From an uncultured Thermoanaerobaculia bacterium (GTDB lineage Bacteria > Acidobacteriota > Thermoanaerobaculia > Multivoradales > Multivoraceae), in assembly GCA_951813015.1 (NCBI GenBank), contig CATOTG010000002.1:124001-188000 (forward strand): a stretch of DNA of 64,000 bases, given 5' to 3'. A program made the translations under genes and the position numbers. Of this stretch, positions 49,001-55,758 are shown in pieces. Position 1 is the stretch's first letter; every line of letters begins with the position of its first letter. The notes below the pieces were generated by a model. It was not told the origin of the DNA. It was given only the letters and a program-made list of their open reading frames with translations, and searched no databases.

Positions 49001-49409
49001 AGCCGCCCTCGCAAGCGAGGGTCACCAGGAACATTCGGCGGGCGCTGCCACCGCGAATCAGCTCCCGGTTCCAGTACCTCAGCCCGTTCTCGACGCTGCG
49101 GTAGATGCTCTGAGGGTTGCTGAGGTCCAGACCGACCCCTTCGAGGGCGCCTTCCCATTTCCACGGCCCCCCTTCGTGGTGGCGCCGCCACCACTCGGCC
49201 GCATAGAGGCAGAAAAGGGCGTCGAAGCCCGCCGGGCTCCCTCCGTTCGCGGCGCGCTGCTGCAGCAGCTCCCCCAGAACCAGGAACTCCTCCCCCGTTG
49301 TCCGGTAGGCACAGAGCGGCCGCTCGTCCGGCGCAGACATACCGCGGGCGCTGAAGAACGCCTCTCGGAACGTGCCGAGTCCCTCGGCCGCTGAGTCTCG
49401 CTCATGCAT
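46029..49409 (-). CDS. druH: DruH-like protein, probable partner of the DruE helicase (Druantia type III-like)
   Basis: 1,126 residues with no recognisable catalytic motif or signal peptide. The N-terminal ~200 residues are helical (YAAEWWRRHHEGGPWKWEGA, RYWNRELIRGG), the centre (about 200-800) is beta-rich, and the C-terminal ~300 are helical (EDWELVRNAFRNHQDVPPSA, SWAFNVFERRASDQGG). It ends two bases before the DEAD/H-DUF1998 helicase. A protein of this size directly before a very long DUF1998 helicase matches Druantia type III (DruH-DruE) and the related STY4851/YjiT-like proteins. The assignment rests on length, order and general resemblance, so a related two-gene helicase system is possible. 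The gene is intact although its partner is broken. Confidence 0.65.
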   Translation of the reverse strand: MHERDSAAEGLGTFREAFFSARGMSAPDERPLCAYRTTGEEFLVLGELLQQRAANGGSPAGFDALFCLYAAEWWRRHHEGGPWKWEGALEGVGLDLSNPQSIYRSVENGLRYWNRELIRGGSARRMFLVTLACEGGLPLKMVRSNRNRLGQYFRELLDQFDAYRSVGFGPARLAEAAGHRLPASFRQPVVYEVSGQLVEVVWQRRAQVRGLSDPVAHLDETDAAWRDELPMALDDEVAESLLSGLVVDAAKQASGARTAFRRVRELVRLTSGSWRLVGSLELPGATDANVFDALWAANGDAPPGRCELFATDAMGRSSLLALATRRGAPSSDEYLIESARRGGRAEQRGEAAAGALRLEVKSSRGVSTLPLPKSDSLSDLPWVFADRQGDGSRFRLVGEGSLRTRYDRVAVAVPAGAEVRVMEAGQFEAVGQVAEIGREVFIVGGAAAIVMDGERCVVRTAQEKDEAVHYQLQGRVFSTATPDASPVYQGWPRLRRCPASGTPEEIRWADIRVRAIGKGEAWAEWSPDRFGLFDARHVVAGALEYRGRVAVVPQTATLSCRPVPGDRETETLLGGLVAAEVGLPGEQDTRVERSPDGIRLVSNARRVSSLAVLLHYPSGGGDLRLDLPVATSHGRFVRSDGAGMPSHASVGIDELIAIRAIATASGAGTTFGVVGSLAAEDLPLDTGGSNSLAERMREVGGVHELPLVFLQEPIRLLLESSSDLQAEVRVRIACNGVESAPHLCVKRFGFRIDWDEFGSVACIREAGEPASSSELNAEVRPLWKPECESRALPRSAEACWSLPRDLEQGPWLVTVRQGDLCVAQPRVWHPQPSGTEIGEDRVPAFPRLEEVIRLRKSSTRREGLDKVIDGLAGQPDHEDWELVRNAFRNHQDVPPSAVDLLTAVARSPRAAATALMQAGDEEFGAIWSTVDQLPHPWWSVPVNVWVDVSRSLHRQYMAEYGEDLASWAFNVFERRASDQGGYMDVVLKVVQAAVLRRGDSAAEAWGSPQARAMIFRRRNGALQDLFRRRSDDHWPQASVVDEWQHDHIANLSPVQRTAWPQEQVAGFRRAVCCAPAVAALNSLLGLPTSQSLVLGLRSLRAFDPKWFDTGLWTTMALAISWQKYSG

Positions 49410-49680
49410 GGCTCGGGATGCCGAAGCAGGAGCTTACCCGTGCAGAGTCTCAGAACCTGACACACGCTTTCTGCCGCTTGCCGCTGGCAAGAACGCTGAG
49501 GGGCTGAGTCCAACTCGCGCAAGTGGCCATGGATCAGCCTGACACGACACTGCATTCGGGCGGCCATGCATCCCGACCAGCACCATGCCATGCGGGCGAT
49601 CAATGACTCGCAACCGGAGGCGGTTAGCGTTAGCGCCTTGTTGCACGGGCATCTGAACGCGCCCGGTGCGCCACGAGTTG

Positions 49681-50892
49681 CTAGTCCACGCTCGCGACGC
49701 GGACGCTGCCCGAACCGGTGTCGAGGATCACGTTCGCATCGCCCTCGCCAGCGATGAAGCGCATCTCGCCCCGCGACTTGTGCAGCGTCTTCGCGATCGG
49801 CACGTCGACATCGATGCCGCCGCTGCCGATGTCGATGTCGAACCGGGCCGAAAGGTCCTCCGGAACCAGCATGACGATGCCGCCCGACCCCGTGTCGATC
49901 TCGAACCTGCCGTCGCCCATCCGCTCGAGGGCCAGGTGCACTCTGCCGCTGCCCGTGTCGATCACCGCGGTGTCGGCGCCCGCGGACTCGACCAGCACGC
50001 TGCCGCTGCCGGTGTCGATCGAGAACCGTTCCGCTTCGAGACCGACCACCGTGACGCCGCCGCTGCCCGTGTCGATATCGATCGCCTCGGCCGCCACGTC
50101 CGTCACCTCCACCGAGCCGCTGCCGGTATCGATCGACAGCATCTCGCCCTCGAAGCGGTCGAGACTTGCCTTGCCGCTGCCCGTGTCCATCACCAGCCGG
50201 CCGCGCACGTCCCGCACCGTCAAACCGCCGCTGCCGACGCCGATCTTCACGTCGCCGTCGAGGCCAGCCGCTTCCGCCATGCCGGCCCTGGTCTTCAGTT
50301 CCAGATCGGCCGTGACGTCGGACACGTCGATGTCCCCTGCTCCCAACTCGACCTTGAGCGACCGGCCTTCCGGCACGCGAATGCTCACGTCGGCCCAGGC
50401 CTCGAAGCCGCTGCCCGACCTCTCGATCCGGATGCGGCGGCCCGACATGGAGCGCAGAATCTCTCCAAGCAGACTGTCGGCGCTGCCCTGCCGGCGCGAC
50501 CACAGGTTCGCCCGGCGGCGGCTGAACTCGGGGTAGACGTACCGCCTCTCCTCGTCGACCGGAAACTCGATCGCCAGCCGCGCCCGCGAACCGCGCGCGT
50601 CCTCGTCGAGGCTGATGTTCTGCCGCGTGCCGTCTTCGCCGCGGACCGACACCTCGACCTCGAACTCGTCGCCGGTCGCCCGCCTGATCTCCACCTTGCC
50701 GATCAGGCTGGAAACCGAGAGAGAGTTCGCGTCGAAGCGATAACTCTCGTCGAACTCGGCGAACACGGGCGTCGCCACCGCCGTGGCGGCAAGCAAGGCG
50801 AGCAGACCGAGTTGGCCGCCGCGCCGGCGCCGCACGGGGGGGCGGCTTCGAAGCCGGGAGTCGGGTACGAAGTGCGGATGTCGAATGGTCAT
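49681..50892 (-). CDS. Exported DUF4097-type beta-solenoid protein
   Basis: 403 residues from the ATG at 50890-50892. The signal region GQLGLLALLAATAVATPVFA is followed by an N-terminal beta domain and then a regular array of short strands, each around DTGSGSV or a variant (VGSGGLTV, IDTGSGGVTV, IDTGSGRVHL, IDIGSGGIDV), about eight to nine times at roughly 18-20-residue spacing. This is the DUF4097 'adhesin-like' solenoid. The location is probably periplasmic or cell surface. The role is unknown; such genes often sit beside ECF sigma or anti-sigma genes, which are not present here. Confidence 0.85.
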   Translation of the reverse strand: MTIRHPHFVPDSRLRSRPPVRRRRGGQLGLLALLAATAVATPVFAEFDESYRFDANSLSVSSLIGKVEIRRATGDEFEVEVSVRGEDGTRQNISLDEDARGSRARLAIEFPVDEERRYVYPEFSRRRANLWSRRQGSADSLLGEILRSMSGRRIRIERSGSGFEAWADVSIRVPEGRSLKVELGAGDIDVSDVTADLELKTRAGMAEAAGLDGDVKIGVGSGGLTVRDVRGRLVMDTGSGKASLDRFEGEMLSIDTGSGSVEVTDVAAEAIDIDTGSGGVTVVGLEAERFSIDTGSGSVLVESAGADTAVIDTGSGRVHLALERMGDGRFEIDTGSGGIVMLVPEDLSARFDIDIGSGGIDVDVPIAKTLHKSRGEMRFIAGEGDANVILDTGSGSVRVASVD

Positions 50893-51360
50893 CGCGTTCT
50901 CCAGGTTCCAGGGCCGAGATTCGTGGGGTCGCTTCAAGCGCCCTTCACCGCTACACAACGCACGCGGGCTGGCAAGGTTTCATGACGGCCGCACCGAGCT
51001 CCGCCGGGACCGGGAGGGGCCGCCGCCGGCGCCGGCTGCGGAAACTGCCGGTCCCGCGGAAAACGGCTTAGCCGTTTCCCGCCGGACCTTGCAAGACCGG
51101 CAGACCGGTTTCCCGCAGCTACCGCAGCCTCGGCCACTACGGCGGACCGGTACGAGACGGTGACCAGAATCAACCCAGCAAGGGTACAGGTGCGCCGGCC
51201 TGCCATTCGTGCGCCCGATGACGGGCGCTTGGACTGGTTCACGGGTGGCGCGGATCGCGCCACCTGTGGTTCCGGCCGGCATTCGGCCCTCGCGTTTCCG
51301 GCGTGGCTGCTATCGTCCCGCCAGTCGATCCGCTGCCTTGGGAGGGGACGGTTCCAGATC
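50893..51360. other. Divergent intergenic region with nested inverted repeats and dispersed repeat copy R2
   Basis: Between the DUF4097 gene (minus) and efp (plus). 51035-51119 holds nested inverted repeats: outer arms at 51035-51052 and 51096-51119 (imperfect, GCTGCGG-AAAC and TGCCGGT parts), and an inner stem GCGGAAAACGG (51056-51066) with CCGTTTCCCGC (51072-51082). The dispersed repeat follows at about 51170-51290. The efp promoter must lie in the last 70-200 bases but no clear boxes were found. Confidence 0.6.
51171..51290. repeat. Dispersed two-stem-loop repeat, copy R2
   Basis: Most complete copy of the family. Stem 1: GCGCCCG (51211-51217), loop ATGA, CGGGCGC (51222-51228). Stem 2: GGTGGCGCG (51244-51252), loop GAT, CGCGCCACC (51256-51264). 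The link between them is TTGGACTGGTTCAC. The same arrangement occurs at 57.15 kb in reverse and, with altered stems, at 34.3 kb. Confidence 0.85.
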
Positions 51361-51930
51361 ATGGCCAGCTACAACATGAACCAGGTCCGAACCGGACTCA
51401 AGGTGCTCGAGGGCGGCGAACCGAACGTGATCATCAACTGCGACTTCATCAAGCCCGGCAAGGGGCAGGCGTTCACCCGCGTCAAGATGCGCAACCTCCT
51501 GAGCAGCCGGGTCAACGAGAAGACGCTGAAGCCGGGGGACCTGCTCGACGGCGCGGACGTAGTCGACACGTCGATGCAGTACCTCTACAGCGACGGCGAA
51601 CACTGGTTCTTCATGGATCCCGACACCTACGACCAGGTCGAAGCCGACGCACAGGCCTTGGCCGGCGCCGAACAGTGGATCAAGGAGGAGGACGTCTGCA
51701 ATGTGACCCTCTGGAACGGTCATCCGATCCAGGTCAAGGCGCCGAACTTCGTGATCCGGGAGGTCGTCCAGACCGATCCGGGTCTCAAGGGCGACACCTC
51801 GAGCGGCGGCAGCAAGCCCGCAAGGCTCGAAAGCGGGGCCACGGTCAAGGTGCCGCTGTTCATTCAGAACGGCGAGTCGATCCGGGTCGACACCCGCACC
51901 GGGGAGTACGTCTCCCGCGCCAGGAGCTGA
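51361..51930 (+). CDS. efp: Elongation factor P
   Basis: 189 residues. The KOW-like N-terminal domain has the tip loop [16 protein letters not shown]; the modifiable lysine is K34, as in the lysylated EF-P type. Next come [33 protein letters not shown] and the C-terminal OB domain with [20 protein letters not shown] and [14 protein letters not shown] rescues ribosomes stalled at polyproline. The ATG at 51361 matches other EF-P N termini. The gene for its modifying enzyme follows 20 bases later. Confidence 0.96.
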   Translation: MASYNMNQVRTGLKVLEGGEPNVIINCDFIKPGKGQAFTRVKMRNLLSSRVNEKTLKPGDLLDGADVVDTSMQYLYSDGEHWFFMDPDTYDQVEADAQALAGAEQWIKEEDVCNVTLWNGHPIQVKAPNFVIREVVQTDPGLKGDTSSGGSKPARLESGATVKVPLFIQNGESIRVDTRTGEYVSRARS

Positions 51931-51950
51931 GGGACCTCGGAGGGCGCCGC

Positions 51951-52937
51951 GTGACCGGTAAGGGCGCCGACTGGCGCCCCACAGCCACTGCCGAAGCCAT
52001 CCGCCGGCGGGCAGCGATGCTGGGCGAGTTGCGGGCCTTCTTCGCCGCGCGGAACGTCGTGGAAGTCGAGACTCCGCTTCTGAGCGCCGAGGCCACGCTC
52101 GACCTGCACCTGGACAGCCTGGACTGCGAGGTGGAAGCGCCGGGTCTGGCGAAGCGCCGGATGTACCTCCAGACCTCGCCCGAACTCTCGATGAAGCGGC
52201 TCCTCGCCGCCGGCGCCGGCTCGATCTACCAGGTCTGCAAGGCGTTTCGCGGCGGCGAACGCGGCCGGTGGCACAACCCGGAGTTCACGATCCTCGAGTG
52301 GTACCGCGTTGGCTGGGATCACCACCAGTTGATGCGAGAGGTCGCCAGCCTGATCGAAACGCTCCTGGCGGAATCCCGGCGCCTGGAACCGGCGGCCTAT
52401 GAGACGTACGGCGAGTTGATGAAACGCCATGGCGGAGTCGATCCGAACGGCACGCCGACCCCGGCACTGCGCCAGGCTGTGGAGCGAACCTCCTCAGCCG
52501 AGGAAGCCGCCGGTCTCAACCGGGACGACCTGCTCAGTCGGCTCTTCGTCGAGCGGGTCGAGCCCCGTTTGGCGAGTGACCGCGTCACCGTGGTCTTCGA
52601 CTATCCAGCCTCCCAGGCCGCGATGGCCCGGTTGAACGCCCGCGACCCGCGCACGGCGGAGCGCTTCGAGGCCTTCGTCGGGGACATCGAGCTGGCCAAC
52701 GGCTACGGCGAACTTGGCGACCCGGCCGAGCAGCGACAACGCTTCGAACACGACCTGGCGTGCCGGCGGAAAGCGGGTCGGCCCGAGCCGCCGATGCCTT
52801 CCCGGTTCCTCGCCGCCCTGGAGGCCGGGCTTCCGCGCTGTTCCGGAGTCGCGCTGGGCTTCGACCGGCTACTCGGTCTCGACCTCGAGGCTCGCCGGAT
52901 CGACGAACTGATCGCCTTTCCGATCGAACGGGCCTGA
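51951..52937 (+). CDS. epmA: EF-P lysine lysyltransferase EpmA (GenX/PoxA-type)
   Basis: 328 residues, GTG start at 51951 with GGAGGG upstream. Class II lysyl-tRNA-synthetase core without the anticodon-binding domain: FFAARNVVEVETPLLS, MYLQTSPELSMKRLLAAGAG, motif 2 FRGGERGRWHNPEFTILEWY, ELANGYGELGDPAEQRQRFE, and motif 3 CSGVALGFDRLLGL. EpmA attaches beta-lysine to Lys34 of EF-P. The matching efp gene, with the lysine in a PGKGQ loop, is directly upstream, so they form a functional operon. The lysine aminomutase gene epmB is not in this window. Confidence 0.94.
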   Translation: MTGKGADWRPTATAEAIRRRAAMLGELRAFFAARNVVEVETPLLSAEATLDLHLDSLDCEVEAPGLAKRRMYLQTSPELSMKRLLAAGAGSIYQVCKAFRGGERGRWHNPEFTILEWYRVGWDHHQLMREVASLIETLLAESRRLEPAAYETYGELMKRHGGVDPNGTPTPALRQAVERTSSAEEAAGLNRDDLLSRLFVERVEPRLASDRVTVVFDYPASQAAMARLNARDPRTAERFEAFVGDIELANGYGELGDPAEQRQRFEHDLACRRKAGRPEPPMPSRFLAALEAGLPRCSGVALGFDRLLGLDLEARRIDELIAFPIERA

Positions 52938-52952
52938 CGTCCCCGCTACGCC

Positions 52953-53591
52953 CTACCCGACCGGCGCAACCGCGACGGCGTCCGGACCGGGCGGCAGCAC
53001 TTCCAGCAACTCGACCGCCGGCTTCTCGTCACAGAAGATCGTCGCCAGCCGCCCGAAGACCCTTGGCGCCTCGGCGACGCCCAACTCCGGGAGACCGAAG
53101 TGTCGCCGCATCTCCGCGTCCGGCTCGATCTCAAGCAGGCTGTGAGTGCTGATTCGCCGCAGCCGGCGATGCTGAATCAGGATGTGCCCGAGCGGCGTCC
53201 GCTCGCTCAGGATCTCCGCTCGCGCCTCGTTGCTCGCAACTTGCAGGTTGAACAGCATGATCCCGAACTGGACGACCCGGGCCCTGGGGCGTACGGGAAC
53301 GTCGCCCTCGTCCGTGCTTCGACAGGTCCGGCCGCGCCGGCGCGGCCGCCGCGCGAGGAGGATCTTGCGCGTGTAGTGGTCGCCGTGCACCACGCGGTCC
53401 AGAACGACGACATCCACCTCTCCGCCGTGGTGCTCCTCGAGCGTCACCGTCATGTGCCTCTGGTGCGACAGCAACCTCCGCTGGGGCTGCGGCGTGGCCT
53501 CTGCCGTCACGACGGTCGCCGCGGGCGCGGCCTGACCGAACAGTCGGTACAGGTCGCCAATCGAGTGTGGCAAGGAGTCCACCTGCCTCAC
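52953..53591 (-). CDS. Chorismate-lyase-like protein (UbiC/DUF98 superfamily)
   Basis: 212 residues. Features of the chorismate pyruvate-lyase fold: DLYRLFGQ, RRLLSHQRHMTVTLEEHHGG, VVLDRVVHGDHYTRKILLAR, VVQFGIMLFNLQVASNEARA, and PLGHILIQHR ahead of LLEIEPDAEMRRHFG. Family members turn chorismate into 4-hydroxybenzoate and pyruvate. A low-complexity Arg-rich loop (around residue 85) and the absence of ubiquinone genes make the exact reaction uncertain. The gene starts one base before the end of the RNase D frame, so the two are co-transcribed. Confidence 0.65.
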   Translation of the reverse strand: MRQVDSLPHSIGDLYRLFGQAAPAATVVTAEATPQPQRRLLSHQRHMTVTLEEHHGGEVDVVVLDRVVHGDHYTRKILLARRPRRRGRTCRSTDEGDVPVRPRARVVQFGIMLFNLQVASNEARAEILSERTPLGHILIQHRRLRRISTHSLLEIEPDAEMRRHFGLPELGVAEAPRVFGRLATIFCDEKPAVELLEVLPPGPDAVAVAPVG

Positions 53592-53592
53592 T

Positions 53593-54783
53593 TCAGTCCT
53601 CGCCCCGACGCCTGCCGCGGCGACGGCGGCGTCCGCCGGTCGTCTGCCGAAGAGAGAGATCCGAACGCATCACTTCGGGCTCGAGCACTGAACGGCGCCA
53701 GCCCTCGATCGCCTCAGGCCACACCCACTCGCCCCGACTCAGACTGCGCGCCGACCACTCCTCCAGGACTCGACGCGGCACCAAGGCCTCGGCCGGAAGT
53801 TCGAGGTCACCGGCCACCCGCGCGACCAGCTCCCGCAATCCCTCGGCCAGACGGGCCGACGACCGTCCACCCGAGCGCCCCACCCGTTCCGGAAGTTCGT
53901 TCTCCGGAAGCGACGCCGCCCGCCTTACCAGTTCACCAAGAGCCGGCCCGTATCGGCGTGCCTGCTTCGGGCCGATGCCCCTCATCGAGGCCAGTTCCCG
54001 ACCGTTGCGCGGCAGCCGCCTCGCGATGTCGAGAACCGTCTCGTCCTTGAGCACGAAGCCGCGTGGAAGGTCACGTCGCCGTGCGCGCTCCTCGCGCCAC
54101 TCGCAAACCGCGCGCAGCGCCGCCAGTTGAGGCCCGGACAGCGCGGAGCGCCGCAGGCGGCCATAGGACCACTCCGGTCCCAGCCGCAACTCGCAGGCAC
54201 GCAGCAGGCGACCGAACTCCTCCTCCGCCCAGGCTTCGCGACCGAGATCCCCGAGCTTCGCCTGCAGCACTTCGTGGGCGGGCAGAAGATAGGCCACGTC
54301 GAGACCCGCATAGAGCACCTGTTCCTCGCTCAGGGGGCGCCGCAACCAGTTCGACCGCTGCGCCCCCTTGGCCAACTCGACCTCGAACAACCGGGACACC
54401 AGATGTACGTACCCCAACGAGCCGCCCATGCCGCACAACGCGGCCGCAACCTGGCAGTCGAACATCCGCTCGGGAGCGAAACCGAAAGCGTGGTGGAAGA
54501 TCTCGAGATCCTCGCTCGGTGAGTGGAACACCTTGGTCACCGTCGGTGCGCGGACCAGCTCGGCGAGCGGCGACCGATCCCGCACCGCGACCGTGTCGAC
54601 CAGGTAGCAACCGGACGAGTCGGCGACCTGAACCAGGCCAAGCCGTGGGAAGAAGGTCCGTTCGCGCACGAACTCCGTGTCCAGCCCCACCGCGGGCTCA
54701 CGCAGCCACCGATCGGCCAGCTCCGCCAGACGATCGTCGCGGTCCACGACCTCGGGCGTCGGTGGCGGTGGAAGTCTCGTCAT
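53593..54783 (-). CDS. rnd: Ribonuclease D
   Basis: 396 residues. DEDDy exonuclease: D35 and E37 in VGLDTEFVRERTFFP, LVQVADSSGCYLVDT, KVFHSPSEDLEIFHHAFG, FDCQVAAALCGMGGSLGY, and VLYAGLDVAYLLPAHEVL with the Tyr and last Asp. An HRDC-like helical region follows (RGFVLKDETVLDIARRLP, ELASMRGIGPKQARRYG). RNase D trims the 3' ends of stable RNAs. The start faces the nucleotidyltransferase gene, 39 bases away. Confidence 0.93.
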   Translation of the reverse strand: MTRLPPPPTPEVVDRDDRLAELADRWLREPAVGLDTEFVRERTFFPRLGLVQVADSSGCYLVDTVAVRDRSPLAELVRAPTVTKVFHSPSEDLEIFHHAFGFAPERMFDCQVAAALCGMGGSLGYVHLVSRLFEVELAKGAQRSNWLRRPLSEEQVLYAGLDVAYLLPAHEVLQAKLGDLGREAWAEEEFGRLLRACELRLGPEWSYGRLRRSALSGPQLAALRAVCEWREERARRRDLPRGFVLKDETVLDIARRLPRNGRELASMRGIGPKQARRYGPALGELVRRAASLPENELPERVGRSGGRSSARLAEGLRELVARVAGDLELPAEALVPRRVLEEWSARSLSRGEWVWPEAIEGWRRSVLEPEVMRSDLSLRQTTGGRRRRRGRRRGED

Positions 54784-54822
54784 AGAATCCGGTCAGCCCT
54801 TCGACAGAACTCGGATTCCACC

Positions 54823-55758
54823 ATGACCTCCAAGTCCGTCCCCCTCATCGTACTCGGGGGCAGCGACCGACGACCGGCCTACATGCCGCCCGGTGGCCGC
54901 TCCAAGCACCCGCTCGCGGGGATCAAGGGCGTCGACGTGAAGATCGGCGGCAGACCGCTCATCGAGGTCGTGATCGAGCGCCTTCGTCAGGCGAGCGCCT
55001 TCGACCCGATCTACGTCGCCGGACCCGGACACGCCTACCGCTCGCTCTCCGACGGCATTTCGATCGATACGGACGGAGGCTTCGGCCGCAACATCCAGGT
55101 CGGCGTCGAAACCGCCCGCCGCCTCCACGGCGACGGACCGCTGGCAATCACGACCTGCGACATCGTCCCCGACCCGGACGAGATGCAGACTGTGGTCACG
55201 GACTTCTGGGACCAAAGCCCGCTGGATTTCTTCTTCCCCCTCATCGAGGCGCCTCGCGACCCCAAACGGCTCGGCGCGTCCGGGTGGAAGCCGCAGTACC
55301 ACGTCACACCTGAAGGAGTGTCCGGTCCGGTTCCGGTACTGCCGGGTCATCTGGTGATCTTCGACTCCGCGGCGCTGCGCTGGAAGTTCATGTACCGGCT
55401 GATGGAGCTCGCGTACCGGACGCGCAACCGCCCGATCCTTTACCGCAACACCTACATGGCCCGGCGCCTCCTGTGGATCATGCTGGTCCAGGACTTCATT
55501 CACCTGCTGAACCTCAGGCTGCCCACGTTCACCTGGGACACGCTGCTGTCCGGCACGTGGGCTGCCCGACGCCTCAAGGAAAAGGTGATCAAGCAGTCCG
55601 AACTCGAGCTCGCCATTCGCCGCATGTTCATCAAGCGCCGTCACCGCCGGAAGTACCCCGAACGCAGGGTCCGGATGCCGGTCGTCGATGCGATGTCCCT
55701 GGCCCGCGACATCGACACCCAGGAAGAAGCCCTGGCTTTCGGGGCCGTCACTGCGTGA
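54823..55758 (+). CDS. Nucleotidyltransferase-like protein (NTP_transferase fold)
   Basis: 311 residues. MobA/GlmU-like start SVPLIVLGGSDRRPAYMPPG, with the phosphate-binding LGGS and the lysine in GGRSKHPLAGIKG, then IGGRPLIEVVIERLRQASAF and the metal-binding ITTCDIVPDPDEMQ. The C-terminal half is helical and basic (RRMFIKRRHRRKYPERRVR). It probably couples a nucleotide to a sugar or sugar-like phosphate; the substrate is unknown. Its stop overlaps the start of the sulfatase-like gene by four bases, so the two are likely to act together. Confidence 0.7.
   Translation: MTSKSVPLIVLGGSDRRPAYMPPGGRSKHPLAGIKGVDVKIGGRPLIEVVIERLRQASAFDPIYVAGPGHAYRSLSDGISIDTDGGFGRNIQVGVETARRLHGDGPLAITTCDIVPDPDEMQTVVTDFWDQSPLDFFFPLIEAPRDPKRLGASGWKPQYHVTPEGVSGPVPVLPGHLVIFDSAALRWKFMYRLMELAYRTRNRPILYRNTYMARRLLWIMLVQDFIHLLNLRLPTFTWDTLLSGTWAARRLKEKVIKQSELELAIRRMFIKRRHRRKYPERRVRMPVVDAMSLARDIDTQEEALAFGAVTA

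Noticed and set aside
37187..49409. DISARM (drmA/drmB) as the identity of the helicase locus
   Set aside because: In DISARM the helicase and DUF1998 protein are separate genes and a methyltransferase and PLD gene accompany them. Here helicase motifs and DUF1998 belong to one reading frame once the IS copies are removed, and no methyltransferase is nearby.
49410..49680. Possible tRNA or attachment site between druH and the DUF4097 gene
   Set aside because: No cloverleaf could be drawn and no direct repeat with the other end of the defence region was found.
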